This document shows, one piece after another, positions 36,089 to 45,601 of a stretch of 64,000 nt of DNA. The notes beneath the pieces were generated by a model, which had not been told where the DNA came from, ran no database searches, and saw only the letters and a program-made list of their open reading frames with translations. How positions within the stretch are numbered: the stretch's first letter is position 1; each line of letters opens with the position of its first letter. Where the stretch lies: contig JBPYCQ010000005.1 in assembly GCA_051846895.1 (NCBI GenBank), positions 62,001 to 126,000 of the forward strand. Direction: 5' to 3'. The DNA comes from CALKAL01 sp051846895 (GTDB lineage Bacteria > Bacillota > Bacilli > Bacillales > Alkalibacillaceae). The position numbers and the translations under genes were made by a program.

Positions 36089-37330
36089 ATGCGTATGCCG
36101 ATGATTGGAAAGACAATTAAATGGTATCGGAATGAACTAGGATGGACTCAAGAGCAGCTTGCGTCAGGAATATGTTCGTCTACTTATGTCAGTCAATTGG
36201 AAAATGATTTAATTCCTACGAACAAAGAAGTGTTACTCAAAATATGTCGAAAGCTTGGAATTAATGAAAAAAAAGTATTAGATGAAATTGACTTAGATTG
36301 CTTACAGAAAGTAAAAAATTGGCTGAAATACATTAATGAATTTGATGTGTCCAGTGCTGATACGTGTTATGAAGAAATTAAAGAACAAATTGACGAAAAC
36401 ACACATTACGATATTGAATATTTATATAAGCTAGGCCTTTTAGGTTACTACTTAATCAAAGATTACCTTATTAATCTTGATGACATTTTTCTAAATGTTT
36501 ACGATTTTAAAGATTTGTATAAGGAAAGTGATCCATATAATTTTCATAAGTTTGTCGGAATATATTTTAAAAGAAAAGGACTTTTCTTGGATGCTTTAGA
36601 TCATCTTAAACAAGCTGAACAAATAATGAGTGAGGAAGAGGATCCTGAGCTTTATTTATCTTTAGCGATTACTTACAGTTATCTAAATAAAATATTAATC
36701 TCCAATCGTTATGCACAGAAAGCATTTAAACGTTTTCATGAGAAGCTATTTTACAACCGTATTATAGAGTGTCAGATTATATTGAATCAAAATTACTGTA
36801 TCGTTGGTGATTATGATTCTATTGAGCAACAATTGGAACGGTTAGTAGAGATAGAAAATGACCATGTCACTGAAAAAACAAAAGCGAATATTTATAATCA
36901 TATTGGGTTTGTATATTTTACGAAAAGAGAGTTTGAAAAATCAATAGATAGTTTACTAAAAGTAAGGGAATTAAATATTAACCAGGCAGATTTTTTAAAA
37001 TCAAGACATGCACTAGCATTTATTTACTTTAATTTGAAAAAATATGAGATGGCAGAAGTAGAAATTGAAAAAGGGATGAAGCTATCCGATAAGTATAATT
37101 TAGATCGGTATAAAATAAAGTTTGAAGTATTAAGATTACGTATAAAAGATGATAAAGAACAGCTAGTTACCTATCTAAAAGAAATCGCCATTCCCTTTTT
37201 TGAAAAAAGTGGGGAGATATTTGAATTAAAAAGTTATTATCGATTAATGGGTAATACGCTATTTGATTTGAAGCGATATAAAAGTGCTGCAAAGTATTAT
37301 AAATTACTAGATGTTGAATCTCTTGTTTAA
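36089..37330 (+). CDS. XRE-family regulator with C-terminal TPR array (Rgg/PlcR/NprR-like)
   Basis: 413 residues. An N-terminal HTH (residues 6-65; WTQEQLASGICSSTYVSQLEN is the recognition part) is followed by about 340 residues of helical TPR-like repeats (for example KANIYNHIGFVYFTKREFEK). This layout is that of RRNPP quorum sensors and of self-standing XRE-TPR regulators such as NprR. No short secreted peptide gene is seen next to it: the following gene is convergent. The ligand is therefore open. A terminator follows. Confidence 0.85.
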   Translation: MRMPMIGKTIKWYRNELGWTQEQLASGICSSTYVSQLENDLIPTNKEVLLKICRKLGINEKKVLDEIDLDCLQKVKNWLKYINEFDVSSADTCYEEIKEQIDENTHYDIEYLYKLGLLGYYLIKDYLINLDDIFLNVYDFKDLYKESDPYNFHKFVGIYFKRKGLFLDALDHLKQAEQIMSEEEDPELYLSLAITYSYLNKILISNRYAQKAFKRFHEKLFYNRIIECQIILNQNYCIVGDYDSIEQQLERLVEIENDHVTEKTKANIYNHIGFVYFTKREFEKSIDSLLKVRELNINQADFLKSRHALAFIYFNLKKYEMAEVEIEKGMKLSDKYNLDRYKIKFEVLRLRIKDDKEQLVTYLKEIAIPFFEKSGEIFELKSYYRLMGNTLFDLKRYKSAAKYYKLLDVESLV

Positions 37331-37377
37331 AAAGACTATTGTAAGGAAAATTAATTCCACTACAATAGTCTTTTTAA
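37331..37377. terminator. Bidirectional terminator between convergent genes
   Basis: The stem AAAAGACTATTGTA with its complement has A- and T-rich flanks and serves the regulator (plus) and the YjiH-like gene (minus). Confidence 0.88.
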
Positions 37378-37381
37378 TTAA

Positions 37382-38722
37382 TTAAAAAATAAAATGCGCT
37401 ATTAAAATAATAATTGGTAATGTAATGACTGTTCGTAATAAGAAAATAATTAATAGCTTTGTAAAGTTCACTGGAATTTTTGAAGCTAAAATAACTCCTC
37501 CAACCTCACTTAAATATATGAGTTGAACAACACTAAGTGCCGCAATAATAAAACGTGTCATCTCATTTTGAACAGATTCAATAAAAATAGCTGGTAAGAA
37601 CATATCAGTAAACCCGACTAAAATCGCTTCTGAAGCAGCTTTAGCTTCTGGAACTTGCAGCAGTTCTAATATTGGAACAAATGGTGTTCCTAACCAAGTA
37701 AATAGTGGAGTGGTTTCTGCAATAATTAAACCAAGTGTACCAATTGCCATGACAACTGGTAAGACACCAACCCACATATCTAACACGTTCTTTATGGCGA
37801 TTTTGAAATAGTCAACTATACCAGGTGATTGCTTCGCCCGAGCAACTGCTTCCTTATATCCCCAACTAAAAGCATTGTAATTAGAAGGAATACTCTCGTC
37901 TATTTTTTCTTTCCTACCATCTATATACGTGTCTGGTATGCGAGATAAAGGTGGAATTCTTGGCATAATAATCGCGGCAATTAAGCCAGCAACAACAATT
38001 GTTCCATACAAAGGTAAAAACATATGCATTAAATTAACATGATCAATTACAGCGATTGTAAAAGTAATAGATACAACGGAAAAAGTCGTACTAATGACGG
38101 CAGCTTCTCTTTTTGTATAATACCCTGTTTCATATTGTTGATTTGTTAATAAAACTCCAATAGTTCCGTCACCTAACCATGATGCTAAGTTATCAACTGT
38201 TGATCGCCCTGGTAAAGTGAAAACGGGACGCATAATCTTTGTGAATAGTGCTCCAATAAACTCTAATAGCCCAAAACTTAGTAGTAAAGGAAGTAGTAAA
38301 CCTGCTACTAAAAAAACAGTTAATAAAAAACTAAGTAAATCTGTCAACAGCATTCCGCCCGTGTCACCTGAATAAATTCCACTCCATCCCACTTCATAAT
38401 AGGTTAATAGAACAAAGAAAGCTCCAACAAAGCGGATGATTACCCAAATGGGAGTTGTTACAAAAAGTGAATGTAGAACAGTTCCCTCTTTTGGTTTATT
38501 TATATAAGTAAAAAAGAATGTTAAAATAGCCGTTATTGTAATAATAATAACGACAATTAATATTTGGTAACCACCAAGATAGCCGTCAATTTTACCAGCG
38601 ATAATAGCAACAGGTATACTAGGTTCTCCCTCATACTGTACAGGAAACATAAATAATATAATACCAATGATAGATAAAATAATAAATTTTAGATGATAAA
38701 ATAAGCCTACTTGTTGATTCAA
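37382..38722 (-). CDS. YjiH-family membrane protein, nucleoside-recognition (Gate) domains
   Basis: 446 residues from a TTG at 38722 placed 8 bp after AAAGGAGG. An in-frame ATG at 38743 would contain that RBS. About 10-11 membrane segments are seen, with two Gate-type blocks, including STVDNLASWLGDGTIGVLL and the second near LVGFTDMFLPAIFIESV. YjiH proteins are inner-membrane transporter-like proteins of unknown substrate. It stands alone. Confidence 0.8.
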   Translation of the reverse strand: MNQQVGLFYHLKFIILSIIGIILFMFPVQYEGEPSIPVAIIAGKIDGYLGGYQILIVVIIITITAILTFFFTYINKPKEGTVLHSLFVTTPIWVIIRFVGAFFVLLTYYEVGWSGIYSGDTGGMLLTDLLSFLLTVFLVAGLLLPLLLSFGLLEFIGALFTKIMRPVFTLPGRSTVDNLASWLGDGTIGVLLTNQQYETGYYTKREAAVISTTFSVVSITFTIAVIDHVNLMHMFLPLYGTIVVAGLIAAIIMPRIPPLSRIPDTYIDGRKEKIDESIPSNYNAFSWGYKEAVARAKQSPGIVDYFKIAIKNVLDMWVGVLPVVMAIGTLGLIIAETTPLFTWLGTPFVPILELLQVPEAKAASEAILVGFTDMFLPAIFIESVQNEMTRFIIAALSVVQLIYLSEVGGVILASKIPVNFTKLLIIFLLRTVITLPIIILIAHFIF

Positions 38723-39006
38723 ATGAAACAGCCTCCTTTTCATAATATATACTATGGTAAATAAATATTTCTCCAAATTATTAAAAGACCCTCTTTTTCT
38801 TGAATCTTTATACGAATATATAATAAAAACTATATAATTAGAATTATTAAAATTTTTTGGAAAAACACTAAACAATTAATACGTTTTTAATGTATAATGT
38901 TATTGTGTTGACCATATTATTATATAAATCGTCAAATCGATGTTTAACTTCATTGGTTATAGGGTAATGGTTGAATTAGATGGTGTCAGGGGAGGAAGGA
39001 TTACCT

Positions 39007-39129
39007 ATGAAGTACGAGCGGTTGGTCAATGACTTTGAAACAGAGCTAGGAAGAAAACTTAGAAAAAAAGAGCGGGAATTAGTTAATTGGATCTGGGAAG
39101 AATATAAGAAAGAGAAAAAAATAAAATGA
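39007..39129 (+). CDS. Conserved-looking 40-aa charged small protein
   Basis: The ORF reads MKYERLVNDFETELGRKL, then a Lys/Glu/Trp-rich helix (ELVNWIWEEYKKE), 40 residues in all. It has a strong GGGGAGGAAGG RBS and is followed 8 bp later by a perfect terminator, so it looks like a real independent gene. One amphipathic, highly charged helix-turn-helix-sized peptide with no signal sequence; family and function unknown to me. Confidence 0.65.
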   Translation: MKYERLVNDFETELGRKLRKKERELVNWIWEEYKKEKKIK

Positions 39130-39136
39130 AACGGCT

Positions 39137-39178
39137 TACACTGCAATAACGACGTGGATTTGCAGTGTATTTTTTATT
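39137..39178 (+). terminator. Terminator after the 40-aa gene
   Basis: The stem ACACTGCAA / TTTGCAGTGT is followed by ATTTTTTATTT. Confidence 0.9.
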
Positions 39179-39255
39179 TCAAATAGACTTTATTTCTGTT
39201 ATTTATTAATATGATAAAAATGAAGGTAAGGATAAAAAACTTTGGGGTGAATACA

Positions 39256-40608
39256 TTGGGTGGCTTAAATGATGTTAAAAATGATTTGTGGAAAACGCGT
39301 CTTGGTTTTATGCTGGCTGCCATGGGCTCAGCGGTTGGACTGGGTAATATTTGGCGTTTTCCATATGTTGCTGGTGAAAATGGCGGAGCAACCTTTTTAC
39401 TCGTGTATGTCGTATTTGTACTTTTAATCGGTATACCGTTATTATTAGCGGAATTCAGTATCGGTAAAGCGGGTAAAATGGATGCGGTTGGCTCTTTTCG
39501 AACGTTAGCGCCGAATACTAAATGGTATTTAACCGGGCTGATGGGTGTTATAGGTGGAATTTTAATATTAAGTTTTTACAGTGTTGTATCAGGTTGGTCA
39601 TTATATTATTTATATCAATATATAACTGGTGGTTATTGGAACGAGCCTGATGGTGGCTTTGGTGACGCATTTGGTGGATGGATTTCAAATCCTTATCAGC
39701 CGTTAATTTGGCAAGGGATATTTTTAGGGCTGACAATGTTTATTATTATGCGAGGCGTTAAAAAAGGTATAGAAAAGGCGAATTTAATTTTTATGCCAGC
39801 ATTAGCGATCTTAATGATTATTCTAGCCATTTATGGTTTAACCCTCGAAAATTCAATGGAAGGTTTGAAGTTTTTATTTACACCTGATTGGTCACAACTA
39901 GGTAAGCCTCAAATTTATCTTTTAGCGTTAGGTCAAGCTTTTTTCTCATTAAGTCTTGGGGTTTGTGGGATGTTGACCTATGGAAGCTATTTAAAAGAGA
40001 AAGACCGTTTACCTTCAGCAACAGTAGGAATTGGTCTAATGGATACACTCTTTGCGGTTATTGCAGGTTTAATGATTTTTCCTGCCGTATTTAGCTTTGG
40101 ACTCGATGTGACTGAAGGGCCACCACTTGTGTTTATTACATTGCCTACTGTATTTGCTAGTATGCCATTAGGTCATGTTGTAGGAGTTATTTTCTTTGCA
40201 CTCCTATCGATTGCAGCATTTTCGTCAGCTTTATCATTACTTGAGTTGCCAGTATCATTTTTTAAACGGACAGTAGGTATGTCACGGCAAGCTGCTACTT
40301 GGCTTTGTGGGATTATTATTTATATACTAGGTGTTGCTTCATCTTTTGGATACGGAATATGGAGCGGATTTACTATTGGTGGAAAAAATATTTTAGACTC
40401 TGTTGATTATATTACAGGAAATATTATGCTTCCTTTAGGTGGATTGTTGATTGCCATTTTCGTAGGATGGTATTTGAAGAAAGAGGTGGCGATTAAAAAT
40501 AGTGAAATTGAAAATAAATCAATTCAATTAACTTGGTACTATGTCGTGAAGCTAATCATTCCTATTATGATGGTCATTGTTGCTCTATTTGCTTTGGAGA
40601 TCATTTAA
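39256..40608 (+). CDS. Neurotransmitter:sodium symporter family transporter
   Basis: 450 residues from the TTG at 39256, preceded by GGGGTGA. The ATG at 39211 has no RBS and adds a basic tail. The NSS hallmark is complete: WKTRLGFMLAAMGSAVGLGN followed by IWRFPYVAGENGG in helix 1, the Na+/substrate site. About 11-12 helices, as in LeuT/YhdH-type bacterial members. It imports amino acids or amines with Na+. No partner subunit is seen. Confidence 0.92.
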   Translation: MGGLNDVKNDLWKTRLGFMLAAMGSAVGLGNIWRFPYVAGENGGATFLLVYVVFVLLIGIPLLLAEFSIGKAGKMDAVGSFRTLAPNTKWYLTGLMGVIGGILILSFYSVVSGWSLYYLYQYITGGYWNEPDGGFGDAFGGWISNPYQPLIWQGIFLGLTMFIIMRGVKKGIEKANLIFMPALAILMIILAIYGLTLENSMEGLKFLFTPDWSQLGKPQIYLLALGQAFFSLSLGVCGMLTYGSYLKEKDRLPSATVGIGLMDTLFAVIAGLMIFPAVFSFGLDVTEGPPLVFITLPTVFASMPLGHVVGVIFFALLSIAAFSSALSLLELPVSFFKRTVGMSRQAATWLCGIIIYILGVASSFGYGIWSGFTIGGKNILDSVDYITGNIMLPLGGLLIAIFVGWYLKKEVAIKNSEIENKSIQLTWYYVVKLIIPIMMVIVALFALEII

Positions 40609-40678
40609 AGTCGACGATTCATACAGCTCTCATTACCTGTTATAATGATGATAGTTATTATCTAGGAGGATAAAAAAG

Positions 40679-40978
40679 ATGTCCATTTCATATCAAGCAA
40701 TTATTCAACGGATGAAAAAAGAACTAGACCAATTAAATGACGGAACAGCTTCTGATGAAATAATTGCTAAAATGTATGCAATTAAATCTTTAGCTGATGT
40801 CATTATTGAGTCTAAGTCATCTTTTGAACAGACAAATCAAAGTGTAGATCATCAGTCGACTTATATTAGTGAAGCAGAGGCAAAAGCGATGGGAATAAAA
40901 CGATCAACAAATGAACAGATAAAAAAGGTCCGACTCGATGAAGACGATGCGAATGGGGATTCGATATTTGATTTCTAG
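40679..40978 (+). CDS. YwdI family protein
   Basis: 99 residues, mostly charged helix, resembling B. subtilis YwdI (start YQAIIQRMKKELDQL; middle AIKSLADVIIES). AGGAGG precedes the ATG. Function unknown. The YwdK-like gene 21 bp downstream keeps the B. subtilis ywd order, supporting the assignment. Confidence 0.75.
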   Translation: MSISYQAIIQRMKKELDQLNDGTASDEIIAKMYAIKSLADVIIESKSSFEQTNQSVDHQSTYISEAEAKAMGIKRSTNEQIKKVRLDEDDANGDSIFDF

Positions 40979-40999
40979 AAAAAGAAGGAGTAATAAACG

Positions 41000-41371
41000 A
41001 TGAAATTTTTATTAATGATTGGTGTTATTAATGGATTTTTAGCTGTAGCATTAGGAGCGTTTGGGGCTCATGGTTTAGAAGGTAAAGTAAGTGAAAAGAT
41101 GCTAAATACGTGGGAAAAAGCTGTACAATATCAAATGTTCCATACTATGGCCATTTTTATTTCAGCAATTCTTTTAATGAAAACAAGCCTAACATCTTTC
41201 CAAACGGCTGGATGGATGTTTTTAGTCGGGATTATCATCTTTTCAGGAAGTTTATATATTTATTCTGTAACAAGTATAAAAGGCTTCGCAATGATTACAC
41301 CAATTGGTGGCGTGGCATTCTTAATAGGCTGGATTATACTCGGAACTGGTGTAATGAAAATGGTAAGTTAA
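41000..41371 (+). CDS. DUF423 membrane protein (YwdK-like)
   Basis: 123 residues with four helices. DUF423 motifs are GAFGAHGLEGKV near the N terminus and TPIGGVAFLIGWIILG at the end. Function is unknown across the family. It is the second gene of the ywdI-ywdK pair, with AAGGAGTAA before the ATG and a terminator after. Confidence 0.88.
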   Translation: MKFLLMIGVINGFLAVALGAFGAHGLEGKVSEKMLNTWEKAVQYQMFHTMAIFISAILLMKTSLTSFQTAGWMFLVGIIIFSGSLYIYSVTSIKGFAMITPIGGVAFLIGWIILGTGVMKMVS

Positions 41372-41375
41372 AATT

Positions 41376-41413
41376 AAAAAAACCTCCCTAATTGGTAAAA
41401 AGGGAGGTTTCTT
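41376..41413. terminator. Terminator between convergent genes
   Basis: The stem AAACCTCCCT with its complement has A/T-rich flanks on both sides. Confidence 0.88.
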
Positions 41414-41415
41414 AA

Positions 41416-41781
41416 TTAATTTTCTTTTGTTTTTAAAAATACACCAATAATTAAAACTACACAGCTCACAATAGCAACATACATACCAGATGCAGCCGCA
41501 TTAAATGATTCTCCAAAAATATCACCTGATTTTGAATTCAGGAAAAGAACCATCCCGACTAATGCAGCTAGTGAACTTAAATAACCACCAATTGCATTAA
41601 TAGGCTTGCTTGCTAATGCCGTATAAAGAGGATAAGCAAAAAGAATAAGTACAAAATAACCTTGCTGTTGGAAGCCATTTACTGAAAGAATGAATTCCAC
41701 CCAAGGCATAAATAATGAAACGACAAATAATGCAGTTGCGGCAACAATAACCGTCCCGCCTTTACCCCATTTTTCTAACAT
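41416..41781 (-). CDS. Four-helix membrane protein of unknown family
   Basis: 121 residues with four hydrophobic segments and very short loops. The first segment holds a WVEF motif after a Gly/Lys-rich start (MLEKWGKGGT), and a basic end (FLKTKEN) closes the chain. AAAGGAG precedes the ATG. I do not recognise the family, and the neighbours (YwdK-like, YwhD) give no functional clue. Confidence 0.65.
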   Translation of the reverse strand: MLEKWGKGGTVIVAATALFVVSLFMPWVEFILSVNGFQQQGYFVLILFAYPLYTALASKPINAIGGYLSSLAALVGMVLFLNSKSGDIFGESFNAAASGMYVAIVSCVVLIIGVFLKTKEN

Positions 41782-41968
41782 ATGATTTTCTCCTTTCTCT
41801 GTCTAGATGTGTCGAATAAGTCTATTTTAATCTATATAGGCTAAAATTCCTACTCTTTTTTTGAAATTTTTTAATATTAATATTTTGTAGTGAAAATCGC
41901 TCTACTTTATTAAGTTACCCATATATGGCAAAATGATAATGGGAATATGACGATTGGGAGGTATTTGA

Positions 41969-42490
41969 ATGAAGTCTTTCGATAATAAAGACGAAAAGAA
42001 AAGTAATCAGTTTACGATTATGAAAGATGATCCGATTGATGGACATCCAGGTTTTAGTGGTGGTGGAACGATTAGTTTAGAAAATATGTCGCCTGTTATC
42101 GTTGATCCAAATGAAGATCGTGTTTTCGTTGACATGGGCGCGATGCATGCTCGAAGTGAAATTGAGAAACGGATTAGATTCGTCACAGATAAATCTGAAG
42201 TCCCTAACGGAAAACCTTATTGGATTGTCTGGGTTACGGTTGAACGTAAAGCAGAAGGCCCATTCTATTATGGAGTTGCCGCAAGTTTTTTAGAAGTTGA
42301 TCGGGAAGCTCGACGCGGATATAAAATATTAGCAGAACATGTTAATCACATGGACAAATCTTTAAAAGGTAGAATCGTTGTCGATCATATGGATGATCAT
42401 TCTAAACGTCTGCTAGGTGATTTTCTTCGAGAATTTAACGAAGATTATTGGAAAAATGCTAGTGAAGATTTGAGAAAAGCCTTCTCCTAA
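41969..42490 (+). CDS. YwhD family protein
   Basis: 173 residues, matching the length and pattern of B. subtilis YwhD (FTIMKDDPIDGHPGFSGG near the N terminus; GPFYYGVAASFLEVDREARRG in the middle). No signal peptide or known catalytic motif. GGGAGGTATTTG precedes the ATG. It lies next to pbpG and speE-speB, exactly as in B. subtilis. Function unknown. Confidence 0.85.
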   Translation: MKSFDNKDEKKSNQFTIMKDDPIDGHPGFSGGGTISLENMSPVIVDPNEDRVFVDMGAMHARSEIEKRIRFVTDKSEVPNGKPYWIVWVTVERKAEGPFYYGVAASFLEVDREARRGYKILAEHVNHMDKSLKGRIVVDHMDDHSKRLLGDFLREFNEDYWKNASEDLRKAFS

Positions 42491-42593
42491 ATTTGAATGA
42501 ATTGTGAACATTTTTATTAATGATTGTACTTTTTTAAAAATGTTTGTAAAATGAGAATAAAACATGGGTCATATACATGTTTATTAGGACAAA

Positions 42594-42636
42594 TAAGAGG
42601 CGTTGACTTCATTCTTGAGTCAACGCCTCTTATTAT
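42594..42636. terminator. Terminator between ywhD and pbpG
   Basis: The 15-bp stem AAGAGGCGTTGACTC (one mismatch) overlaps the pbpG stop region and has A-rich and T-containing flanks, probably used in both directions. Confidence 0.88.
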
Positions 42637-44576
42637 TCGTGCTCCTCACAAAATTCACTAGGTTCTGTTCCTTTAATATAATACATTAGTACAGAGCGCT
42701 CGCAATCAGGTCCGACTAATTTTCCTGTGAATGGATCAATATTTACACCAATGACATTTGACGGAATTCTAAAATCGTAAATCGGTAGTCCTTCATGTAT
42801 TTTCTCCATATAGGTGGCCCAAATTTCTTTTGCTACTCGTTCATCGTGGATGCTTTCAAGTTCCCGATTATCATCGTAGCCTGTCCAAACAGTCGTTGTA
42901 TACTGTGGACTAAAGCCAATCATCCAACCATCGCTATCTGTTGTTCCCGACTTTCCGGCATACTCTCTCGTTAGACGAGGTTTAACGGATGCCCCAGTAA
43001 CGCGCATATAACTGTTTAACTCCTCATTAAACATCCCTTTCATTAAATGGGTTAGCACATAGGCGTAGTTTTCCTCAAGCACTTTTTCCTGTTCAGCTTT
43101 TTCGTGCTCATAAACAACATTCCCATCACTGTCGACAATTTTTTCAATAATATAAGGTTGAACAGAATATCCTTCATTAGCCAAGACACTAAAGCTCTTA
43201 GTCATTTCATATACAGATACACTTGCTGAACCGAGCGCTAAAGATAATACTTGAGGTAAATCACTTTCAATGCCAAACGTTTTGGCTGCTTGGATTAAAT
43301 TCTCGGGTCCGATAAATTGATTCGTTTTTACGGCATAAATGTTATCTGAAACAGCAATAGCTTGAGCGAGTGTAATAGGATTTTCTGGATAATAATCATT
43401 ATAATTCGTTGGATTGTATACCTTCCCATTATCTAACTCAAACGTAGTCGGTCTACTTTCAAGTGTCGTAGAAGGTGTATAACCGTAAATTAAAGCAGCG
43501 TAGTATAGAAAAGGCTTAAACGTTGATCCGGCTTGACGTTTAGCATTAATCGCACGGTTAAAAGGGCTTATATCAAAATTCCGCCCACCTTGTAAGGCAA
43601 CAATTTTTCCTGTGTACGGCTCAATCGTCATCGCACCGACCTGTAACTCTGAATCCTCAGGCATTTCTTCTTTAATCGTGTCTTCTAAATGTTTTTGAGC
43701 ATTTAGATCCATTGTCGTATAAATTTCATAGCCTTCACCTTCTAACTGCTCTCTCGTCATATCTAAAATTCTTGCAGCTTCTTTCAACGCATAGTCTGTA
43801 AAGTATTTACCTAGTTCCGGCTCTTGGTTTGCTGTTGTCTTGACGATTGGCACATCTTTTTCTAATGCTGTGTTTAATTCACTGTCAGTAATTTTCCCAG
43901 TTTCATTCATTCGTGTTAAAATCCACTCTTGTCTTTCTTTAGCGTTTTTTTCTGATATGAGGGGTGAGTATACGGATGGGCCTTTTGGAATTCCTGCAAT
44001 TAAAGCGGCTTCTGAAATGGTTAGATCAGCCGCATCTTTATCAAAATAATACTGACTCGCTGCCTGAATTCCATATTGTCCATGACCGAAATAAATCGTA
44101 TTCAAATAACCTTCCAGTATCTCGTCTTTTGTTTGGAACATCTCTAATCGAATCGAAATCATCGCTTCTTGGATTTTTCGTTTCCATGACTTCTTATGTG
44201 TTAAAAAAATATTACGCGCATATTGTTGTGTTATAGTACTAGCCCCTTGTCGTTTCTCCATTGCTTTAATGTTGTGATAAACAGCCCCAGCAATTCTTAC
44301 AAAATCAAAACCGAAATGATCATAGAAATGTTGATCTTCAGCGCTAATAAATGCATCAATCACATATGGAGAAATGTCATCTAATGTCACCCAGTATCGA
44401 TTTTGAGCACCATGTTGTATAGAAACGATTTTGTTGTTGGTATCATAAACAATTGTATTATCGTCTAAATCATATTCTGGTGGACCTTGTATGTATGAAT
44501 ATGTAATAATAACAACGCCCATTGTTATAGAAAAAAAGAATAAGCATAATAGACCAATCAATAATTTTTTTATCAT
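42633..44576 (-). CDS. pbpG: Class A penicillin-binding protein (PbpG/PBP2d-like)
   Basis: 647 residues. One membrane anchor (residues 6-28) is followed by a glycosyltransferase-51 domain (EDQHFYDHFGFD, then GASTITQQYARNIFL) and a transpeptidase domain with the serine site RQAGSTFKPFLYYA, an SDN motif, and SGTTDSDGW in the KTG position (KSGT). It polymerises and cross-links peptidoglycan outside the membrane. In B. subtilis the neighbouring orthologue ywhE/pbpG is a forespore (sigma-F) gene needed for cortex formation, a likely role here. Its divergence from speE is also conserved. Confidence 0.93.
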   Translation of the reverse strand: MIKKLLIGLLCLFFFSITMGVVIITYSYIQGPPEYDLDDNTIVYDTNNKIVSIQHGAQNRYWVTLDDISPYVIDAFISAEDQHFYDHFGFDFVRIAGAVYHNIKAMEKRQGASTITQQYARNIFLTHKKSWKRKIQEAMISIRLEMFQTKDEILEGYLNTIYFGHGQYGIQAASQYYFDKDAADLTISEAALIAGIPKGPSVYSPLISEKNAKERQEWILTRMNETGKITDSELNTALEKDVPIVKTTANQEPELGKYFTDYALKEAARILDMTREQLEGEGYEIYTTMDLNAQKHLEDTIKEEMPEDSELQVGAMTIEPYTGKIVALQGGRNFDISPFNRAINAKRQAGSTFKPFLYYAALIYGYTPSTTLESRPTTFELDNGKVYNPTNYNDYYPENPITLAQAIAVSDNIYAVKTNQFIGPENLIQAAKTFGIESDLPQVLSLALGSASVSVYEMTKSFSVLANEGYSVQPYIIEKIVDSDGNVVYEHEKAEQEKVLEENYAYVLTHLMKGMFNEELNSYMRVTGASVKPRLTREYAGKSGTTDSDGWMIGFSPQYTTTVWTGYDDNRELESIHDERVAKEIWATYMEKIHEGLPIYDFRIPSNVIGVNIDPFTGKLVGPDCERSVLMYYIKGTEPSEFCEEHE

Positions 44577-44712
44577 AGAATCTCTCCCGATGCTGTAACT
44601 TTCAACCCATTGATTCTAGTATGTAAAAAATGTTAACAATTTAAACATAACGATACTTCTCTTTACAAGATCTGTTCGATATAATACAACTTGTATTAAT
44701 AGGAGAAAATAA

Positions 44713-44751
44713 ATGAGACGCAATAAAACAAGACCGTGGAAACGATTATAG
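44713..44751 (+). CDS. Putative 12-aa leader peptide upstream of speE
   Basis: ATG at 44713 follows AGGAG at 7 bp spacing. The ORF reads M-R-R-N-K-T-R-P-W-K-R-L then TAG. It stops 15 bp before the speE ATG, and the speE Shine-Dalgarno (GAAAGGAAG) follows immediately after the stop. Half of the residues are Arg or Lys. It looks translated by sequence alone; whether it regulates speE is unknown. Confidence 0.45.
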   Translation: MRRNKTRPWKRL

Positions 44752-44766
44752 AAAGGAAGTTATGAA

Positions 44767-45594
44767 ATGAGTCTTTGGTTTACTGAAAAACAGACTAAAA
44801 ATTTTGGTATTACGATGAAAATTAATGAAACGTTACAAACAGAACAAACGGACTATCAAAAGCTTGATATGTTTAATACAGCTGAATGGGGGAATATGTT
44901 AACTCTTGATGATATGGTGATGACGACTGAAAGAGATGAATTCGTTTATCATGAAATGGTAGCTCACGTACCCCTTTTCACTCATCCAAATCCGAAAAAA
45001 GTATTAGTTGTCGGTGGCGGAGATGGTGGGGTCATTCGTGAAGTGCTAAAGCATCCATCTGTTGAAAAGGCAACGTTAGTGGAAATTGATGAGCGAGTCA
45101 TCGAGTCTTCCAAACAGTTTTTACCATCTATTGCCGGGGCATTAGATGATCCGAGAGTTGAAGTCATCATTGGTGACGGTTTTATGAAAATAGCTGAGAG
45201 CGAAAATGAATATGATGTCATTATGGTTGATTCAACTGAGCCTGTAGGACCAGCTGTTAATTTATTTACGAAAGGCTTTTATGCTGGAATCGCTAAAGCG
45301 TTAAAAACTGATGGCATATTTGTCGCACAAACAGATAACCCGTGGTTTAAAGCAGACTTAATCCAACAAGTTTATAAAGATGTGAAAGAAATTTTTCCAA
45401 TCACTCGTCTTTATACCGCTAACATCCCGACATATCCAAGCGGACTATGGACGTTCACAATAGGAAGTAAAATTCATGATCCGTTAAAAGTTAAAGAGGA
45501 GCGATTTGGAGATATTGAAACGAAATATTACACAAAAGAACTCCATCAAGCTAGTTTCGTTTTACCGAAATTCGTTAAAGATTTAACAGAGTAG
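44767..45594 (+). CDS. speE: Spermidine synthase
   Basis: 275 residues, the usual bacterial length. The decarboxy-SAM-binding GGGDGG motif (VLVVGGGDGGVIREV), the LVEIDERVIE acidic site, and the catalytic DSTEP segment (VDSTEPVGPA) are intact. It transfers an aminopropyl group to putrescine. SpeB 10 bp downstream supplies putrescine from agmatine, so the pair forms the standard Bacillus polyamine operon. Confidence 0.96.
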   Translation: MSLWFTEKQTKNFGITMKINETLQTEQTDYQKLDMFNTAEWGNMLTLDDMVMTTERDEFVYHEMVAHVPLFTHPNPKKVLVVGGGDGGVIREVLKHPSVEKATLVEIDERVIESSKQFLPSIAGALDDPRVEVIIGDGFMKIAESENEYDVIMVDSTEPVGPAVNLFTKGFYAGIAKALKTDGIFVAQTDNPWFKADLIQQVYKDVKEIFPITRLYTANIPTYPSGLWTFTIGSKIHDPLKVKEERFGDIETKYYTKELHQASFVLPKFVKDLTE

Positions 45595-45601
45595 GGGTGC
45601 A

